From assembly GCA_037447655.1 (NCBI GenBank), contig JBBHKE010001766.1, positions 122,001 through 186,000 on the forward strand: a DNA stretch of 64,000 nucleotides. The letters are read 5' to 3'. The notes beneath the pieces were generated by a model. The model worked only from the letters and a program-made list of their open reading frames with translations. It was not told where the DNA came from and did not search any database. Below are positions 30,978 through 43,050 of this stretch, piece after piece; positions within the stretch are counted from its first letter, which is position 1, and each line of letters starts with the position of its first letter. The DNA comes from Zygnema cylindricum. Taxonomy: Eukaryota > Streptophyta > Zygnematophyceae > Zygnematales > Zygnemataceae. A program made the translations under genes and the position numbers.

Positions 30978-33900
30978 AACCTCTAGGGTACCCATCTTTA
31001 ATGGAACTGGCTTCATATACTGGGAAAGTATGATGATCGGAGCTCTATGCGAAAAAAGGTTTTGGGGGATAGTGAGTGGACGAGTGGGGCGTCCATCAAG
31101 TCTTAGAGTCCCACTAAGGTTTGGAGGAAGCAGATTCACAAGGAAAGCAGATCCATCTTCAACGGAGGAGACAAAGGAAGAAGAGGTGGTGGACAAAGCA
31201 ACAGAGAACGAGACGACCTCACCAATAACAACTGGTTCAACATTCATGTCACCTATTCCGAGGAACAAGGAGAATGATACTGATACTTGGGACTTCAACA
31301 ACATGGCGGCAAAGCACTTCATCCTTCGCCATCTTACTCAAGGGCTTGCATGTCCTCATTTGCAGGTAGAAAAGGCATCCGATCTTTGGATGGCTCTCAT
31401 AGAGATGTACCGAAGTGGTACGATTGAGCAACAACAGTTGGCTGATCAGAAAGGTAAGAAGTATGTATACAAAGGGGGGAAGATGTTGGATTTTTGCAAT
31501 GAGCTTGCTACACTCTTCATGGAGCTAGAGAGTGCGGGAAAAAGATTTTAGTGAAAAAGAAAAGGTTAATTATTTACTGATGAAGTTACCCGATGAGTTC
31601 GAGAACATAGTCAACCGTGTGCAGGACTTGCCGGACTCAAGGTGGATATTCAACTCAGTGGTAGGGATGATTCTCGTTCGAGAGAATACGATTGAGATCC
31701 GAAGGGGAGGAAAGAGTGGGCAAGCCTTGGCAGCTGTGACCGATTGGAGAAACAAGGATTCTCGGAAACTGGTCGGAAACTATGGGGGGAGGGAGCAAAA
31801 AAATCAGACTGACAAGTTAGGACCAAGGGCTCCCAAAGGTTTATGTCATTTTGTAAGAAACCGGGGCACTGTATGGCAGAGTGCACTAAGCTAACTGAGC
31901 TTCGGTTAAAAGAGGGGCAGATCTGTGGAACCCCAAGAGGAAAGAAAAAGGCCTTTGTGACACAGGTAAACGAGGCGGAATCCGAGGACGAGGACGATGA
32001 GCTTCTATTGGATGAGTAGTTCGAGGCAAAAAACGAGGTCGAAATTCCACGAAGGAAGAAATGTGCTTATACTGAATTGAAAGATGAAGCAGGCTAGATT
32101 ATAGATTCAGGTGCCTCCATGCACATGTGTAAGGATAAGCACCTGTTCACTAAGATAAGAAAGATTCTCACCGTAGAGATAGAGTACAAGGATGGGAGGA
32201 TAGTCACTACTAATCTTGTAGGATCGGTAGATCTGAAAGTGTTAGTAGAAGGAAAGACATCCATAGTAACATTCTCCGATGTATTGTTTATTCCGTAGCT
32301 GAACAAAAACCTCATCTCTACATCTGTATTAGATGATAAGGGTTTTTTTACTAGCACTAGGGAAGGAGTCTTTACTGCTAGTTTTGAGGAGGATGTCTAT
32401 TTCATTACTGAGAAAGGTAGCCATTGGATGTTTAGGCTGGTTTTAAGTAATGAAACGAAGAAACTTTATTATGTTGGTGTTCATGATATTAAGATGTGGC
32501 ATAAGAGGCTTGGGCATGTGAATCTAGACAAGTTAAGAGAGATGAAAAAGATGGGAGTGGTGGAAGGGATTAAGTTCAGTGAGAGTGATAATATAAGTGA
32601 TAGTTGTGGATGTGCTCAACGTAAAACACACAGATTACCCTTTCCCAAAACAGCCAAATATGAGGGAAAAAAACTTCTAGATTTAGTACACATAGATATT
32701 TGGTGACCGGCTAAAGTGCCTTCACCGGGGGGGGAAGAGATTTATGATGACTATCACTGATGATTGGTCTTGGTATCCCTCGGTGTATTTTTTGAAAAAC
32801 AAGTCAGAGGCTCAGGATTGTTTTAGACAATATAAAGCATGGAGCGAAAACCTCCATGAAACTCCAATCAAGAGAGTAAGGAGTGACAATGGTGGAGAGT
32901 ATACTTCAAACCAGTTTGAGGATTTTCTGATGAAAGATGGAGTTTAACACTAAAAGACATTTCCAGAAAACACAGAATAGAATAGGGTAGCTGAAAATTT
33001 AAATAGGACACTCAATGATAGTGCTAGAAGTATGTTGTCAGACAAGAAGATAGGAAAAAGGTTTTGGGCCGAAGGAATGAATTGTGCTAATTACCTCAAA
33101 AATAGAGTTCTTACTTCAGCTATAAAAGATCAAACACCTTATGAGAGATGGACAGGTCGGAAACCAGACATATCTCACTTAAAGGTTTTCTGCAGTCAAG
33201 TATTCAGTGTAGACACAGATCGGTCTAATTGGAAGCTAGATCCTAAAAAAAAACCGAGATACTTATTAAGATATGATGAGGATGTGAAAGGATATAGAGT
33301 CTATGATCTAAAAAGGGAAGATATAATCTTAGTAAAGCATCTAGTAGTTATGGATGAAGGAAATTCTGTGGATCCCATAAGTATACAAAGTCAATAAAAA
33401 TCAGATTTGAGTCAAGAAAATCCGATGACTTTGAACTTCCTAACTATCCAAGTTTTAGAGAAGATGACATTCTTGCAGTTACAAATCAGACCGAAAAAAA
33501 CTCGGCTGTGTAAACTCCAGTGACAACTCTACCCGAAGCGGAAGAAGTGGTGGAAACTAATTCGGAATCAAGGGACAAGGGAGAAGCCAAGATTTTTCGA
33601 AAGAACCCACAAAAACCATCTATTCCGGCTACAGATTTTGTGGGGGGAATGAGAAGTAGCAAAAGATTGCAAGAAAAACAGGTTAATAACAAGGTAACAA
33701 AACTATCTCATCAAGATGAACCTCAAACTTATGAAGAGGCGATGACCTGTCCAGAAAGGAACCAGTGGAAGACAGCCATCAATGAGGAGATGGCCTTAAT
33801 TATGGTAGCCGATACTTGGGAGCTGGTGAATTGTCCACCTAACAGAAAACCAATCGGTTGTAAGTAGGTTTTCAAATTAAAACTGAACCAAGATAACACG

Positions 33901-35304
33901 ATTGAGCGCTACAAAGCCCGATTAGTGGCAAAGGGATTTACAAAAAAAGAGGGAATTGACTACGAGGAAACCTTTGCCCTAGTCTTCAAATTTCCCTCCG
34001 TCCATATACTTCTCAGTCTGACAACAGCGGGAGACATATAGGTGCACCAGATGGACATCAAGACAGCCTTTTTGCATGGAGAATCGGAAGAAGAGATCTT
34101 CATGCGACAACCCGAAGGATTTGTGGAGGAAGAAGAGGAGAGTAAGATATGCCGGCTGATTAAATCTCTTTATGGTTTGAAACAAGTGCCTCGATAGTGG
34201 AATAAGAAGCTTGATGAGTTTCTTACCGGTCTGCGTTATATCCCGATAAGTTTAGATCACTCAATCTATGTTTTTGAAGATGAGGTAGGTGTTATATTTA
34301 TTGCAATTTATGTTGATGATTTGCTTGTTTTAAGTAAATCAATGGAAAAAGTTAATAAACTGAAAACCGATCTTAAGGGGAAATTTGAAATGAAGGATAT
34401 AGGGGAAGCAAAATATATTTTGGGAATTCAAGTAGAAAGAAACCGAAAAAGAAAAATTATAAGATTGACTCAAAAAGAAGCAATAGGGAACATGCTTCAA
34501 AAAATTCAGATGGATAAAGCTAATAATTGTACAACTCCAATGGAGTTAAAGAAGGGAAGTGAGGGGAGTGAGGAAGAAGGAGTCATAGTCTTAAACGAGG
34601 AATTAAGTCCTGAAGAACAAAAGTTCATGCAGACTATTCCTTACAGGCAAGTAGTGGGAAGTCTAATCTAGTTTATGAATTGTACCTGGTCGAATTTCGC
34701 TGCAGCTGAAGGAGTGCTAAGTAGAAGTCTAAATGCTCCCACTAAGAGGGATTGGGAGGCAGCTAAGAGAGTCCTTAGATATTTGATAGAAACTAGGGAT
34801 CTATGGTTGCATTTGGGTGGGGAGAATAGTGACATCACTACTTGGAGTGATGCCAGTTATGGTGATGCTCAGATGAGGAGATGTACTTCTGGATATGTAT
34901 TATATGTGGGTGATGGGGCTTGCTATTGGAGTAGCAAACATCAAAAGGTTATTGCTCAGACCACCATGGAGGTTGAGTATATGGCATATTGCTCTGCTCT
35001 AAAAGAATTGATGTGGGTCAAGTCTTTGCTTGGTGAGCTCAGTCACCTTAAGAGTGGTGTTCATAAAATATTTTGTGATAATCAGGCAGCAATCGATATT
35101 TCTGCCAATTCCAAACATCATTTTAAAGCCAAACACATGGACATTAGACTCAGCTTTGTTAGAGAAAAAGTAGAAAACAAAATAATCAGTTTAGAGTACC
35201 GACCAGGTAGCAAGATGGTAGCACATATGATGACCAAACCTGTGCCTTCCCCTAAGCTAATTTTCTGCATGGAGAAGTGTGGTCTAAAATTAAAGATTGA
35301 CTAG
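30970..35304 (+). pseudogene. Copia element 1 gag-pol, heavily decayed
   Basis: Gag starts near 30970 (MGPTSRVPIFNGTGF) and carries the copia-type capsid region (LWMALIEMYRSGTIEQQQLA). It changes frame near 31545 and continues to MLVKLP-like text and a zinc-knuckle remnant near 31850. The protease motif is DSGASMHMC near 32100. Integrase has the HKRLGHVN zinc region (32500), LVHIDIW, and SDNGGEYTSNQF (32885). RT begins with the copia block near 33840-34000 ([23 protein letters not shown]) and has catalytic YVDDLLVLSK near 34310. RNase H includes WSDASYGDAQMRRCTSGYVL and DNQAAIDISANSKHHFKAKH. At least eight stops and several frameshifts interrupt it. It was a polyprotein for virus-like particle formation, reverse transcription and integration, now inactive. 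Confidence 0.93.
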
Positions 35305-35317
35305 AAAATAAGGGGAG

Positions 35318-36379
35318 TGTAGAAATTAATGGCTTCTTTTTAAGTATTTTCTAGGTCTAAATTAAAATACTGAAAGAAGTCGAGGCAGTCTATCTCTAAC
35401 TTCTCTCTCCAATTCCCATACTTGTTGCAGTCATTGGGAAGTTGGAGTGGAAGCTAGAGCCATGGCTGCCTAGGCTATCCAAAGATTTACGTGAAATATA
35501 TTAGTTTATTTATCGGTTTATTTCCTCAAAGGATTAGTGTCAAAACCATGATTTGATCCTGGTACCTACGGAATGATAGATAGTCGGCAGTCGGTAGCCC
35601 TAACCGTTAAGTCTAAATCCAATGATATATAGTATAGGGTTTGATAATTATTTAAATACAATTACGTCGGATAATTCATTTAACTACAACTGCGTACGAG
35701 ATACATAGATCCAGTTATGTAAAAGTACGGATTAAGGTACGGACAAGAAACAAGTATCACGCATTTGTTTCAATAGCGAAACGAATACTGCGCAAGTATT
35801 TATTATGGCTACGATTAAATATGCATTTAATCAGACGGTCGGAATAAATGCCGAGATCGCGGAAGAGGATTCCGGCGGTTTGTGGTCATCCCCACATCGG
35901 ATGACACGTGGCTGAAAGACTTTGGATCGCGGCATCTCCGGAGATTAAGGGAGCAAATCCGGATATACCACGTATCGACATTTAGGACATGTCGTACAGT
36001 ATTTGTACCAAAAGTAAACCGATAGCTGTACTTTTGTGTACGGAGGAGTAATATGATTGGTCCCTACATCGATAGATGGAGTTTGTGAGAGAGATAAGAC
36101 TTAGAAAAAATTGGTAGATAGGACCCTCTCTCCCAAAGAGCTTCTGTACAAAAGGCCAACTTTGACCCTTCATAACTTACTGCTCAGGGGAGCAAACTCA
36201 GAGAATCTTTTTGCTATCGACTCAAGGGAGTCTTGCCTTCACCAGGGTGAAAGTGGTCAGAGTTTTTTTGTTTGCGAGGGTGGCAGTAATTCTTGCTAAA
36301 ACACAAAGAGGTCAGGGTTATCCTAGAGGCTTTTTGGAAGTTGTCCACTCTGAGGACTTATGGAGGTCTCAGAGTTTCA
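35318..36379 (+). repeat. 3' LTR of copia element 1
   Basis: 1062 bp from TGTAGAAATTAATGG to GTCTCAGAGTTTCA, preceded by the polypurine tract AATAAGGGGAG. It shares CCCATACTTGTTG, GCCATGGCTGCCT and an antisense tRNA-like stretch (about 35548-35625) with the other copia LTRs in the window. It abuts the truncated LTR of the TRIM at 36380. Confidence 0.88.
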
Positions 36380-36730
36380 TAAGTGTGACGTATCACATTC
36401 CACCCCGTATTAAACCGGCATTCACGTGCCAATCCAACACCCTCCCTCACGGGAAGGCCGGTCACACCATCCGCAATCCCGCTGGCTCCGATACCATGTT
36501 AAATTTCTTAAAAATCCGGGATTCGGTATGTCCCACACTTGGGAAAATTGAGCCGGCCAGGGTTCGAACCTGGGACCTTTCACTTCAACTGCGAACGTAC
36601 TACCACTGTGCCACCAACTCGATTTGATGTTCAAACTGGCGGGTCCGTACCCATTTCTTACGGGCGGCTCGAGTATAGATATTTCCATATTCTACCCCGT
36701 ATTGGACCGGCTTCACGTGCCAATCCAACA
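36380..36730 (-). mobile_element. TRIM (miniature LTR retrotransposon), 57-bp interior
   Basis: On the minus strand: LTR 36730-36497 (234 bp, starts TGTTGGATTGGCACG, ends AAATTTAACA), then the primer site TGGTATCGGAGC (36496-36485), a purine tract GTGAGGGAGGG (about 36440-36450) and a second LTR starting TGTTGGATTGGCACG at 36439. The second LTR is truncated after about 50 bp at the border with the copia LTR. Between the LTRs there is room only for the primer site and purine tract, the hallmark of a TRIM. The complete LTR carries a tRNA-like segment in sense orientation (36625-36550: TGGCACAGTGGTAG as A box, GGTTCGAACCC as B box). Confidence 0.82.
36550..36625 (-). other. tRNA-like sequence inside the TRIM LTR
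   Basis: The minus strand reads GTTGGTGGCACAGTGGTAG followed, about 35 bases on, by GGTTCGAACCCTGG. These are textbook A- and B-box forms of a Pol III tRNA promoter with near-normal spacing. The acceptor stem is not convincingly paired, so I do not call a tRNA gene. A SINE head captured in the LTR is an alternative reading. Confidence 0.6.
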
Positions 36731-37016
36731 TATCATGATCATCCTCTCTAAAAACGGCATTCATTTTACTGCTCTCATCGTTTTCGTCATTAGTATCATT
36801 CTTGGTCTGAATTAAGTTAATCAGTTTATCCAATTTATCATTTGAAACATTTCCATTTTCCTTAACAACTTTCAATTCACTTTTCAATTCGGAAATTGTT
36901 TCACCCAAAGCAACAGCATCATTATTAATTTTTTTTACCAATTTCACAGTGCGTTTCTTTAAAATATTCAAAAGATACTCCATTTCACGTTTACGTGCAG
37001 AATGTACCATTATCAC
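36731..37016 (-). CDS. Hypothetical coiled-coil ORF, cut by the TRIM
   Basis: The minus-strand frame from the ATG at 37016 (or 37010) starts MVHSARKREMEYLLNILKK and continues with heptad-like, charged sequence (NNDAVALGETISELKSELK, DKLDKLINLIQTK), then an Asn/Asp/Glu-rich stretch. It reaches the TRIM LTR at 36730 and then reads LTR sequence. It could be the 5' exon of a gene, or gag-like coding from another element. No family was recognised. Confidence 0.35.
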
Positions 37017-38782
37017 ACAATGAAATCAAACTAAAGAAAAGATAGAATATATTTTCCCAAAGAAATTTGCCACAGGTTTGAAGTCTTGAGATTGCTCCAA
37101 TCTAAAACTTCTTCTCCTTAACAAATCCTTTAAAAATGATTAAAATCTGAGAAAACCATAAGACATTAAAAGCAAGTTAATGCAAATTCCATTCTTTAAT
37201 TTCCTAAACATTGAATAAGAAAGGTAAGAATTTCCCACAAATTTTGCAACAGCAAAATTGAAAACTCTCAAAAGTAAGATTCAACCACAAATTTTGCAAT
37301 AGCAAAATTGAAAGCTATCAAAGGTAATAATTTAGGGTTTGAAAAGTTTTAATTCATTTTTAGACTCTTTTGCTCTTGAAGAAGTAAAGTACTCCACTTT
37401 CTTTCTCCTCCATTAGCAAATTTCCCATTTCCCACTAATTTATGATCTTTTCAAATCTGACCTCACAGCAAACCTTGCATGGCTTCAAGCCCTCCCTCTA
37501 CACATGATTAATTGCTAGGAGAAAGCAAGTTTGTTTCACCTCTAGGTAATTAGAGTGAGTTTTAGCGGTGGCTACACGCCCACCCCGCCTTAGTTCTTAG
37601 GACGTAAGCAAGCCCCACATCTAACCAGCGGCCGCTGGCAGTGTGGTCACTTAGTTTCCCTCCAATCCCCTACCAGTTCACATTGTGGTTCCGTTGACAC
37701 AGATCAAAGAACCCTCACTGGTTACGACAATCGATTTTCGGGTGAGCAAGCTTCTCTCTGGTTTCTAACCAAAGCTTGATAGCATATATAACACGATTTT
37801 CCTACCTCTCAGAAAAACCCATTACTATAACCAATTTCAACCACACATTCCACACATTGGAAAATTACACATTCAAATTAGAAAGCACTAACATAAGGAT
37901 AAACTTTAAATTAGAAGAAGCTTCAGTCCACATAACATTAGGTGGTCTCTTGCCCTCGTGGCTCAACCCTTCTTTTGAAGTGTTTTCCACTACTCTCCAC
38001 TCTTAATAATTTTATCTCTTAACTACTAAAACACTACTTTGTTAGTAAGAGATTTCAGTGCAAAAATGTCGTTGCTCCAATTTGGTTTTAATCGCAAGAA
38101 CCAAGATCAATCATAATTTCCACAAACTTTTCGCAAAAGAAAAGATATTTACTTTTCTCTTAGACTTCACTATTTATCCATCATGGCCTTGGACAAGCCA
38201 GGCCAGAGTCAACGCTCCGTTGAATATGTTTTTACCTAGGCAAATCATTGATCAGCTAGGACTTAGGATGACGAATGCAAAAACGTGTGAAATCTCTTAC
38301 TTACTTCGTAGGATTTACTAACCAATCAAACACTACATTTCACTACGTAACATTTACGTGCAAAAGTATGCGCCAATCGAAACGCGACTTCGCACGAACG
38401 TGCGTCTCAAATTTTGCACGCGAAACTACCTATGAAATTCCATAAAGTGAAAGTGATGTTTCGTCCTAAAAATTGTATGAAACGAACCATCGTGCGTACC
38501 AAACGAAATATTGATTCGTTTTGTACTTTTTGAACGTGCGCCTATAATTCCGCCGATAGTTTGACCTTTAACCCGTTACAATAAACACCCACTCGTAATT
38601 TTGACCTCGCGTTGTTGCCTAAATACACTAATCGCTATATCTTTTAAAATACAACTATAAATCGTGCGATTCTTTCGCGGACGTCTACCAAATTTATAAC
38701 TCTATAATTGTAACACCTTAAATACCAATTTACCAACAAGTTCGATCCAATATTACTTTTACACGTACGCTGTTGAGATTTT
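37017..38782. other. AT-rich interval without recognised genes; small tandem duplication
   Basis: A 50-bp unit with CCACAAATTTTGCAA and AGCAAAATTGAAA occurs twice in tandem (about 37231-37330). A GC-richer block at 37560-37740 contains a short palindrome (AGCGGCCGCT). No gene-like frame stands out. Confidence 0.45.
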
Positions 38783-39813
38783 TGTAACTCTGAGACCTCC
38801 ATAGGACCTCAGAGTAGGCAGCTCACACGAAGCCTCTAGGATAACCCTGACCCCTTTGTATTTCAGCAAGAATAACTGCCACCCTGGCAATTAAAAACTC
38901 AGACCACCTTCACCCCTGTAAAGGCAAGACTCCCCTGAGTCTATAGCAAAAAGAATCTCTGAATTTGCTCCCCTGAGCAGTAAGTTATGAAGGGTCAAAG
39001 TTGACCTTTTGTACAGAAGCTCTCTGGGAGAGAGGGTCCAATCAATCAATTTTTTCTAAGTCCTATCTCTCTCTAAAACTCATCTACTGAAGTATGGCAC
39101 CAATCATAATAGTGTATCGTACATAAAGGTACATGTGCCGATGTACTTTATGTACGGATATTGTACAACATGGCCAAAAAGTCGACACATGTCATTTTTG
39201 GATTCGTTCTTGGAATCCCAGGGGATGTCGTAATCCAATGTGATTGTGCCACGTGGCAATTGACGTGACGTCAACCGCAAACCGCCGAAAACCTATTCCA
39301 CGATCTCGACATGCTTTGTGGCCGTCCGATTAAGCCGGATTACAATCGTGACCGTCATAAATACTTCCGTAGTATTTCTTTCGCTTTCTAAACAAAATGC
39401 GCAGTATTCGTTTCGAATGTTCCGTACGCCGTACTTTACAAACTATATCTATGTTTAAAGATCCCGTTAAATGAACTAGACTACGTGTTAACATTTAATT
39501 AACTATCAAACCATACGTCTCCAAGCATGATGGCAGACTAAATGGCTAAGGCTACAGGCTAAGAGCGGACGGTAGGTACCCGGTTCAAATCCTGGATCCA
39601 TCAATTTATATTTTGGTAAATCTACCAAAATCTACAACCCGTAACTATATCTCTAATCAGCATAGGCAGCCATGGCTCTAGCTTCCTTTTCAACCTTCAG
39701 TGACTACGACAAGTGTGGGAGCTCAAGAGAGAAGTTAGAGGCAGACTGCCTCTGCTTCTTTTCTGCATTTTGCAAAACCTAGAAAATACTAAAATAACCT
39801 TTTTATTTCTACA
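38783..39813 (-). repeat. 3' LTR of copia element 2 (complete)
   Basis: 1031 bp, TG...CA ended. On the plus strand it carries a tRNA-like segment at 39529-39602. The polypurine tract reads AATAAGGGGAG on the minus strand just inside it (plus 39814-39824). Confidence 0.88.
39529..39602 (+). other. tRNA-like segment, antisense within the copia 2 LTR
   Basis: GATGG...CCATC (first five and last five bases) pair like an acceptor stem. TGGCTAAGG resembles an A box, and GGTTCAAATCC is a perfect B box within a T-arm pairing four of five positions (CCCGG/CCTGG). The D arm is not convincing. The same segment is at 43495-43568 in the partner LTR, with one or two changes. Confidence 0.55.
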
Positions 39814-39826
39814 CTCCCCTTATTTT

Positions 39827-42800
39827 CTAGTCACTCTTTATTTTAAGACCACACTTCTCCCGGCAGAAAATTAGTTTAGGGGAAGGAACAGGTTTGGTCA
39901 TCATATCAGCTACCATTTCACTATCTGGTTTATACTCCAAACAGATTATCTTGTTTTCTACTTTCTCCCTAACGAAGCTAAGCCTAATGTCCATGTGTTT
40001 GGCTTTAAAGTGATGTTTAGGATTGGCAGAAATGGCAATGGCAGCCTGATTATCACAAAACACTTTTTGGACACCACTCTTAAGTTAACCAAGCTCACCA
40101 AGCAAAGACTTGACCCACATTAATTCTTTTACAGCAGAGCAAGAAGCCATGTGCTCAGCTTCCATGGTGGACTGAGCAATGACTTTATGTTGCTTACTGC
40201 TCCAGCAGCAAGCCCCATCACCCACATACAATACATATCCAGATGTGCATCTCTTCATAGGAGCATCCCCATAGCTAGCATCACTCCAAGTGGTGATGTC
40301 AGTATTGTTCCCACCCAAATGCAACCATAGATCCCTAGTCCCTATGAGATATCTAAGGACTCTCTTAGCTGCCTCCCAATCTTTCTTAGTGGAAGCATTC
40401 AGACTCCTACTTAGTACTCCTACAGCTGCGGCTATGTCCGGACGGGTACAATTCATAAAATATATTAGGCTGCCCACTACTTGTCTATAATAGATGGTCT
40501 GCATAAATCTTTTCTCTTCCGCGCCTACCTCATCATCTAAGATTATAACTCCGTCTTCCTCACTCCCCTCACTTCCCTTTTTTAATTCCATAGGAGTGTT
40601 ACAACTATTAGCCTTGTCCATTTGGAATTTTTCTAACATGTTTCCAATGGCCTCTTTTTGAGTAAATCATATTATTTTTCTATCTCTATCTCTCTCTACC
40701 TGAATTCCCAAAATATACCTTGCTTCTCCCATATCCTTCATCTCAAATCTTCCTTTTAAATCATTTTTCAACTTATTTATTTTATCCATAGATTTACTTA
40801 AAACAAGCAAATCATCAACTTAAATTGCAATAAAAATAATTCATTCCTCATCTTCAAACAAATAAATTACGTGATCTGAGCTAATCCGAATATTTCCCAA
40901 ACCTGTAAGAAACTCATTGAGCTTCTTCTTCCATTGCCGAGGCGCCTGTTTCAGGCCATACAAAGATTTGATCAATCGGCATACCTTGCTTTCCTCCCCT
41001 TGCTCCACAAATCCTTCGGGCTGTCGCATAAAAATTTCCTCTCCCAACTCTCCATGTAGGAAGGCCGTCTTGATGTCCATCTGATGCACTTCTATGTCTT
41101 CTGCTGCCGCCATACTGAGAAGTATCCGAACCGAAGGAAACCTAACGACCGGAGCAAAAGTCTCCTCGTAGTCAATTCCCTCTTTCTGGGTAAATCCCTT
41201 CGCCACTAACCGAGCCTTGTAGCGCTCAATGGTGTTATCCGGGTTGAGTTTCAGCTTAAATACCCACTTACACCAAATTGGCTTCCTGTCAGGAGGACAA
41301 TCCAGCAATTCCTATGTATCGGCCGCCATAATTGAGGCCATCTCCTCATTTATGGCTGTTTTCCACCGGTTTCTTTCAGGACAAGTCATTGCCTCATTAT
41401 AAGTTTGAGGTTCATCGGGGTGAGACAGTTTGGTTACCTTATTGTTAACTTGTCTCTCTTCCAGCCTTTTGTTGCTTCTTCTTCCTCCCTCAAACTCGGT
41501 TGCCGGGAATAGATAGTTCTCTTGGATTTTTCCGAACAGTTTCTACTTCTCCCCTATCCCTTGATTTCGGGTCGATTTCCACCACGTCTTCCGCTTCGGT
41601 TGGAGTTAATACTAGGGATTCCACATTTGGGTCCTTCTCGATCTGATCCGTACCTGCAAGATCATCATCTTCTTGAAATCCTGGATAGTTAGGAAGCTCA
41701 AAGTCATCAGAATTTTCTGACTCAAATCTGATCTTGACTGTCTTTGTATACTTAAAGGGATCAATAGATTTTCCTTCATACATAATCACTAGATGCTTCA
41801 CTAGAATAATATCCTCTCTTTTGAGATCCTTTTACATCTTCATCATATCCTAGTAGATATCTTGGTTTTCCTTTTGGGTCTAACTTCCAGTTTGACCGAT
41901 CTGTGTCTAAACTGAACACTTGACTACCGAAAACCTTTTAGTGTGAAACATCTGGTTTTCGGCCTGTCCATCTCTCATAAGGTGTTTGGCCTTTTACTGC
42001 TGAAGTAAAGACTCTATTTTTGAGATAATTTGCACAATTCATTGCTTCGGCCCAAAACTTCTTTCCTATCTTCTTATCGGACAGCATACTCGTAGCACTA
42101 TCACTCAGTGTTCTATTTAATCTTTCAGATACACCATTTTGCTGAGGATTTTCAGGAACTGTCTTTTGGTGTTGCACTCCATCTTCTCTCAAAAAATCCT
42201 CAAAATGGTTAGAGGTATACTCTCCACCATTGTCACTCCTTACTCTCTTGATTGAGGTTTCATGGAGTTTTTCACTCCATGCTTTATATTCTTTAAAGCA
42301 TTCCTGAGCCTCTGACTTATTTTTCAAAAAATACACCCTGGAATACCGAGACCAATCATCTGTGATAGTCATCATAAATCTCTTTCCCCCAGGTGATGGC
42401 ACTCTGGCCGGCCCCCAAATATCTGTGTGTACTAAATCTAGAATCTTTTCTCCCTTATAGGTGGCAGTTTTTGGGAAGGGTAACCTGTGTGCTTTACCTT
42501 GAGCACATCCACTACAATCACTTAGATTCTCACTTTCACCGAACTGAATCCCTTCCACTACTCCCATCTTTTTCATCTCTCTTAACTTATCTAGATTCAC
42601 ATGCCCAAGCCTCTTATGCCACAACATTATATCATGAACACCAGCATAATAAAGTTTCTTCTTTTCATTGTTTAAAATCAGCCTAAACATCCCTTGGCTA
42701 CCTTTTTCAGCAGTGAAATAAACTTCCTCCTCAAAGCTAGCAGTAAAGACTCCTTTCCTAGTGCTAGTATGAAAACCCTTATCATCTAAAACAGACGTAG

Positions 42801-43041
42801 AGATGAGGTTTTTGTTTAGCCCCGGAATAAACAACACATCGGATAATGTAACTATAGATGTCTTTCCTTCTACTACCACTTTTAGATCTACCGATCCTAC
42901 AAGAGTAGTAGTGACTATCCTCCCATCCCCGTACTCTATCTCTACGGTGGGAATCTTTCGTATCTTATTGAACAAGTGTTTATCTTTACACATGTGCATG
43001 GATGCTCCTGAATCTACAATCCAGCCTGCTTCACCTTTCAA
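39827..43041 (-). pseudogene. Copia element 2 pol: protease, integrase, RT, RNase H
   Basis: Frames on the minus strand: 43041-41938 carries protease DSGASMHMC, the integrase zinc region HKRLGHVNLDKLREMKKMG and core (LVHTDIWGPARVPSPGGKR, SDNGGEYTSNHF, ENPQQNGVSERLNRTL). 41801-41490 is the linker. 41308-40841 is RT ([56 protein letters not shown]). The YVDD region near 40820 is interrupted by a stop. 40639-40085 and 40063-39827 give the end of RT and RNase H (WSDASYGDAPMKRCTSGYVL, AEHMASCSAVKELMWV, FCDNQAAIAISANPKHHFK). Six or more breaks separate these; gag is missing, so the element is inactive. Confidence 0.93.
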
Positions 43042-43050
43042 TCCACCGTC

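Noticed and set aside
36550-36625. Stand-alone tRNA-derived SINE
   Set aside because: The segment lies wholly within a sequence bounded by TG...CA and a primer site, so a TRIM LTR explains it better; no poly-A tail was seen.
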